DNA from: Berkiella sp964502705
GTDB lineage: Bacteria; Pseudomonadota; Gammaproteobacteria; Berkiellales; Berkiellaceae
NCBI GenBank assembly: GCA_964502705.1
Contig: CAZCXZ010000079.1
Span: forward strand, 1 to 15,970
Length of the DNA: 15,970 bases
Direction of reading: 5' to 3'
Positions within the stretch are counted from its first letter, which is position 1. The number at the start of each line of letters is the position of its first letter. The translations under genes were made by a program, and so were the position numbers. The notes beneath the pieces are model-generated. The model made no database searches. It worked only from the letters and a program-made list of their open reading frames with translations, and was not told where the DNA came from. Positions 14,228-15,970 of the stretch are shown here, in pieces.

Positions 14228-14968
14228 ATGTTACCAGGTCCGAATTCAACTGCTCTGTCTAACCCTTATACTGACACCCAACACTTACTTTATATTCTGA
14301 CAGGGGTAAAGGCTGCTGTTTATACTGGAAAGATAGACGAGCTACGCGATGGTCAGCATTTACGGTTTAGTTTTCCAGCTAAAAATGCAGATTTCCATGC
14401 GCTAAGGGCGATATTAAAATTTTTTGGCATTCAGCATTGTGCGGTGCTATTTAAAAATCTTGAGCCTAGGAAAGGTGCTGATGTCTTACAATTCTATATC
14501 ACTGTTTCAAAAGATCAGTTTAAAAAGGTAAATTCTTATTTTGCACCTGGTGCATCAACGTCTTTGTCATTGGATGACACTCAATATGCTGTCTTGGATT
14601 TAGAAGAGCCTTTAAAAAAGACAATTATGATGATGTTGTTTAGCCCTCTTTATATTGAAGGTCTGAAAGATCGGGCCAAAGATCAATATACATTAGATGG
14701 TGTTATGTATTACATCGCCAAATTGACGTTAAATACCATGCCTTGTTTTGGATATTTGAAGGAGCGAGGCCTAGAAGCCGGCTTTTCTGTCGTTTTAGAA
14801 GTGGGCTCTAGCCAAGAAGCATCAAGTCAGGAAAGAGAAGTGGCTACTAATGTGGCATTGACGCCATTACGTGATACGCATAAGCGAAAAAGGGCAGACA
14901 CTGTTCCAGACCTTGATATCATTCTGCCAGAAAAGCCGACTAACGATAATAGACTTCCTAAACTATAG
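14228..14968 (+). CDS. Unknown protein with basic KRKR patch in a disordered C-terminal tail
   Basis: The product has 246 residues from ATG 14228, six bases after AGGTG; GTG 14219 is part of that ribosome site and is not a likely start. No family is recognised. Residues 1-195 look like a folded domain with alternating strands and helices (HLRFSFPAK, FHALRAILKFFGIQHCAVLF, VLQFYITVSKDQFKKVNSYF, TIMMMLFSPLYIEGLKDRAKDQ), without signal peptide or membrane helix. After a Ser/Gln/Glu-rich linker (SSQEASSQERE) the tail holds HKRKRADTVPDLDIILPEKP, where KRKR (about 219-222) is like a monopartite eukaryotic nuclear localisation signal. Short basic runs arise by chance, so this is a suggestion only. 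The gene is monocistronic by layout: its own promoter upstream, and a possible hairpin at 14986-15018 downstream. Confidence 0.7.
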   Translation: MLPGPNSTALSNPYTDTQHLLYILTGVKAAVYTGKIDELRDGQHLRFSFPAKNADFHALRAILKFFGIQHCAVLFKNLEPRKGADVLQFYITVSKDQFKKVNSYFAPGASTSLSLDDTQYAVLDLEEPLKKTIMMMLFSPLYIEGLKDRAKDQYTLDGVMYYIAKLTLNTMPCFGYLKERGLEAGFSVVLEVGSSQEASSQEREVATNVALTPLRDTHKRKRADTVPDLDIILPEKPTNDNRLPKL

Positions 14969-14985
14969 ATAGTTTGCTAACAACT

Positions 14986-15018
14986 CTCCCTAGGTTGGTA
15001 ATTGAACTGCTTAGGGAG
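14986..15018 (+). terminator. Hairpin after the 14228 gene
   Basis: CTCCCTA (14986-14992) pairs with TAGGGAG (15012-15018), and the stem extends by up to three pairs including two G-U. It lies 17 nt after the stop codon. No T-run follows, so termination would be weak or factor-assisted. Confidence 0.35.
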
Positions 15019-15083
15019 TATACCTTGACAATAGATAGTGCACATGCAATTTTGATGAATTACGTTTACGAACGGGATCTAAA

Positions 15084-15695
15084 ATGCTAGCAGAATTGAG
15101 CACTGAGATAAGCGACTTTCTCGAAACATCAAAACAGTACATTCCGCAAATGCTCATGGTATTAGCAGGCTTATGGGTATTCAATTATGCCAATTGGCTC
15201 ACCGGTTCAAAACTCAATAAATTTGGTATTCGACCAAGGCGTCTTAAGGGGTTAATAGGGATCCCGCTGGCGCCCTTCCTACATGGGAATTTTAATCACC
15301 TACTGTTTAATTCAATGCCCTTCTTTTTCTTAGGGCTGTTTATTATGTCACTCAATCTGCAATTGTTCTATTTTTCTACGGTGGTCATTACCTTATTATC
15401 AGGACTCGGCGTTTGGTTGGTAGGAAGAAGAGGCATTCATTTAGGCGCTAGTGCGCTCATTTCAGGGTATTTTGGTTTGATATTAGTCTCGGCTTACGAG
15501 AAACCAACGTTTGCGACGATATTTTGTGCTGCGATTGCCATGTATTATTTTGGCGGTATCTTACTTAGTTTATTTCCTACCGAAGAAAAGACCTCATGGG
15601 AAGGCCACCTCTGTGGCTTTTTATCTGGTGTTATCGCCATGTTCTTATGGTCCTATTCTGACGCTATCCTCGCGAAATTACAGTACCTAGTCTAA
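15084..15695 (+). CDS. Rhomboid-family intramembrane serine protease
   Basis: The product has 203 residues. ATG 15084 follows GGGA (15074-15077) by six bases. The rhomboid core with six hydrophobic segments is present: APFLHGNFNHLLFNSMPFFFLG (the HG and N-H motif, His67 to His72), GRRGIHLGASALISGYFG with nucleophile Ser123 in GAS, and SWEGHLCGFLSGVIA with catalytic His175. The usual GASG reads GASA here; the Ser and His of the dyad are kept, so an active protease is likely. Rhomboids cut membrane proteins near the top of a transmembrane helix in the inner membrane. Substrates cannot be predicted. The gene stands alone, 115 nt after the previous gene and 166 nt before the next. Confidence 0.88.
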   Translation: MLAELSTEISDFLETSKQYIPQMLMVLAGLWVFNYANWLTGSKLNKFGIRPRRLKGLIGIPLAPFLHGNFNHLLFNSMPFFFLGLFIMSLNLQLFYFSTVVITLLSGLGVWLVGRRGIHLGASALISGYFGLILVSAYEKPTFATIFCAAIAMYYFGGILLSLFPTEEKTSWEGHLCGFLSGVIAMFLWSYSDAILAKLQYLV

Positions 15696-15719
15696 TTAAT
15701 AAAAACCGCTAATCGATTC

Positions 15720-15746
15720 CAGCACGCCCTTAATGGCTGCGTGCTG
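15720..15746 (+). terminator. Possible terminator after the rhomboid gene
   Basis: CAGCACGC (15720-15727) and GCGTGCTG (15739-15746) form a perfect 8-bp stem with an 11-base loop, 25 nt after the stop codon. The following bases (CTACGCCTATTATTT) are only partly T-rich, so the call is tentative. Confidence 0.4.
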
Positions 15747-15770
15747 CTACGCCTATTATTTAATGCAACT

Positions 15771-15827
15771 TTGTGCAGTTTTGCTGTCTAAACTTATAAA
15801 GCATAAACCGAATTTTTCTAAAAATTC
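15771..15827 (+). promoter_or_regulatory. Candidate promoter and AT-rich dyad before the 15862 gene
   Basis: TTGTGC (15771-15776) and TATAAA (15795-15800) are 18 nt apart, a modest sigma-70 match. Downstream, GAATTTTT (15810-15817) and AAAAATTC (15820-15827) form a perfect AT-rich inverted repeat around CT. It would lie in the early leader and could be an operator or simply AT-rich sequence. Confidence 0.3.
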
Positions 15828-15861
15828 ATAAAGTGTATATGCCTTATAGGAAGGGTCCAAG

Positions 15862-15970
15862 ATGGCGCTGCCCAGTATCAATATTCCTGAAAGAAATGAG
15901 ATCTGGGAAAAGGCTCTGCACCACACTACGCTATCGCGTGAAAGTCGTCCACCGATTGAAAACTTGGTAT
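15862..15970 (+). CDS. Start of an unidentified gene running off the window
   Basis: ATG 15862 follows a strong ribosome site, AGGAAGGG (15848-15855), by about seven bases, and the frame stays open for 36 codons to the end of the window. The visible N terminus (MALPSINIPERNEIWEKALH, then HTTLSRESRPPIENLV) is polar, without a signal peptide, and begins with a probable helix. Family cannot be assigned from this length. The start signal is among the best in the window, so the gene is probably real. Confidence 0.6.
   Translation, partial: MALPSINIPERNEIWEKALHHTTLSRESRPPIENLV

Noticed and set aside
15025..15053. TTGACA as the -35 of a promoter for the rhomboid gene
   Set aside because: The hexamer is perfect, but the sequence 16-18 nt downstream (AATTTT region) is a poor -10, so I did not list it as a feature.
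1..15970. CRISPR arrays, tRNA or rRNA genes, insertion sequences, prophage or integron signatures
   Set aside because: I looked for regularly spaced repeats, cloverleaf-like segments and transposase or integrase motifs and saw none.

Overview
The window reads as chromosomal DNA of a low-to-moderate GC (about 40 % by eye) gammaproteobacterium. Nearest-looking relatives are host-associated Legionellales (Legionella/Coxiella/Berkiella-like). This is an inference from three things: textbook proteobacterial housekeeping proteins (RimK, endonuclease I, a DegT/Gfo-Idh sugar pair), several long unrecognised ORFs with effector-like traits, and one ORF that resembles a eukaryotic RhoGAP domain. No rRNA, tRNA, insertion sequence, phage gene or CRISPR array is visible. 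No gene-free stretch exceeds 300 bases; the longest gaps are 8172-8347 and 15696-15861.

Left part (1-5997, all + strand). The 3' end of a histidine-phosphatase-like gene is followed by a small two-helix membrane protein whose ribosome binding site lies inside a strong hairpin. Next comes a probable operon starting at 885: a large ACP + acyl-AMP ligase + acyltransferase fusion, a PP2C-type phosphatase gene broken by a frameshift exactly in its DGxGG loop, a RhoGAP-like protein with an acidic C-terminal tail, and a small unknown protein. Upstream of the operon two copies of an 11-bp dyad sit at an extended -10 promoter and just before the Shine-Dalgarno sequence.

Middle (5990-9982). A two-gene minus-strand operon encodes a Gfo/Idh/MocA dehydrogenase and a DegT/WbpE-type aminotransferase that overlap by 8 nt. 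Together they would oxidise and then aminate the 3-position of a UDP-amino sugar, either for 2,3-diaminoglucose lipid A (GnnA/GnnB type) or for a diamino-uronic acid O-antigen sugar (Wbp type). Divergent from it is a + strand pair: secreted/periplasmic endonuclease I and RimK, the ATP-grasp ligase that adds glutamates to ribosomal protein S6. A GC-rich extragenic palindrome follows rimK.

Right part (10128-15970). A 719-residue membrane/coiled-coil protein of unknown function is followed by an HSL-family alpha/beta hydrolase with a degenerate oxyanion-hole motif. A minus-strand PF10118-type (ferritin-like) metal-dependent hydrolase converges on it and overlaps its 3' end. Then come an unknown protein with a basic KRKR patch near its C terminus behind a good promoter, a rhomboid intramembrane protease, and the first 36 codons of a gene running off the window.

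Most worth a second look: the RhoGAP-like protein and its neighbours (lipid-acylating fusion, phosphatase, membrane proteins) as a possible host-interaction locus, and the two structured leaders at 306-350 and 794-869.
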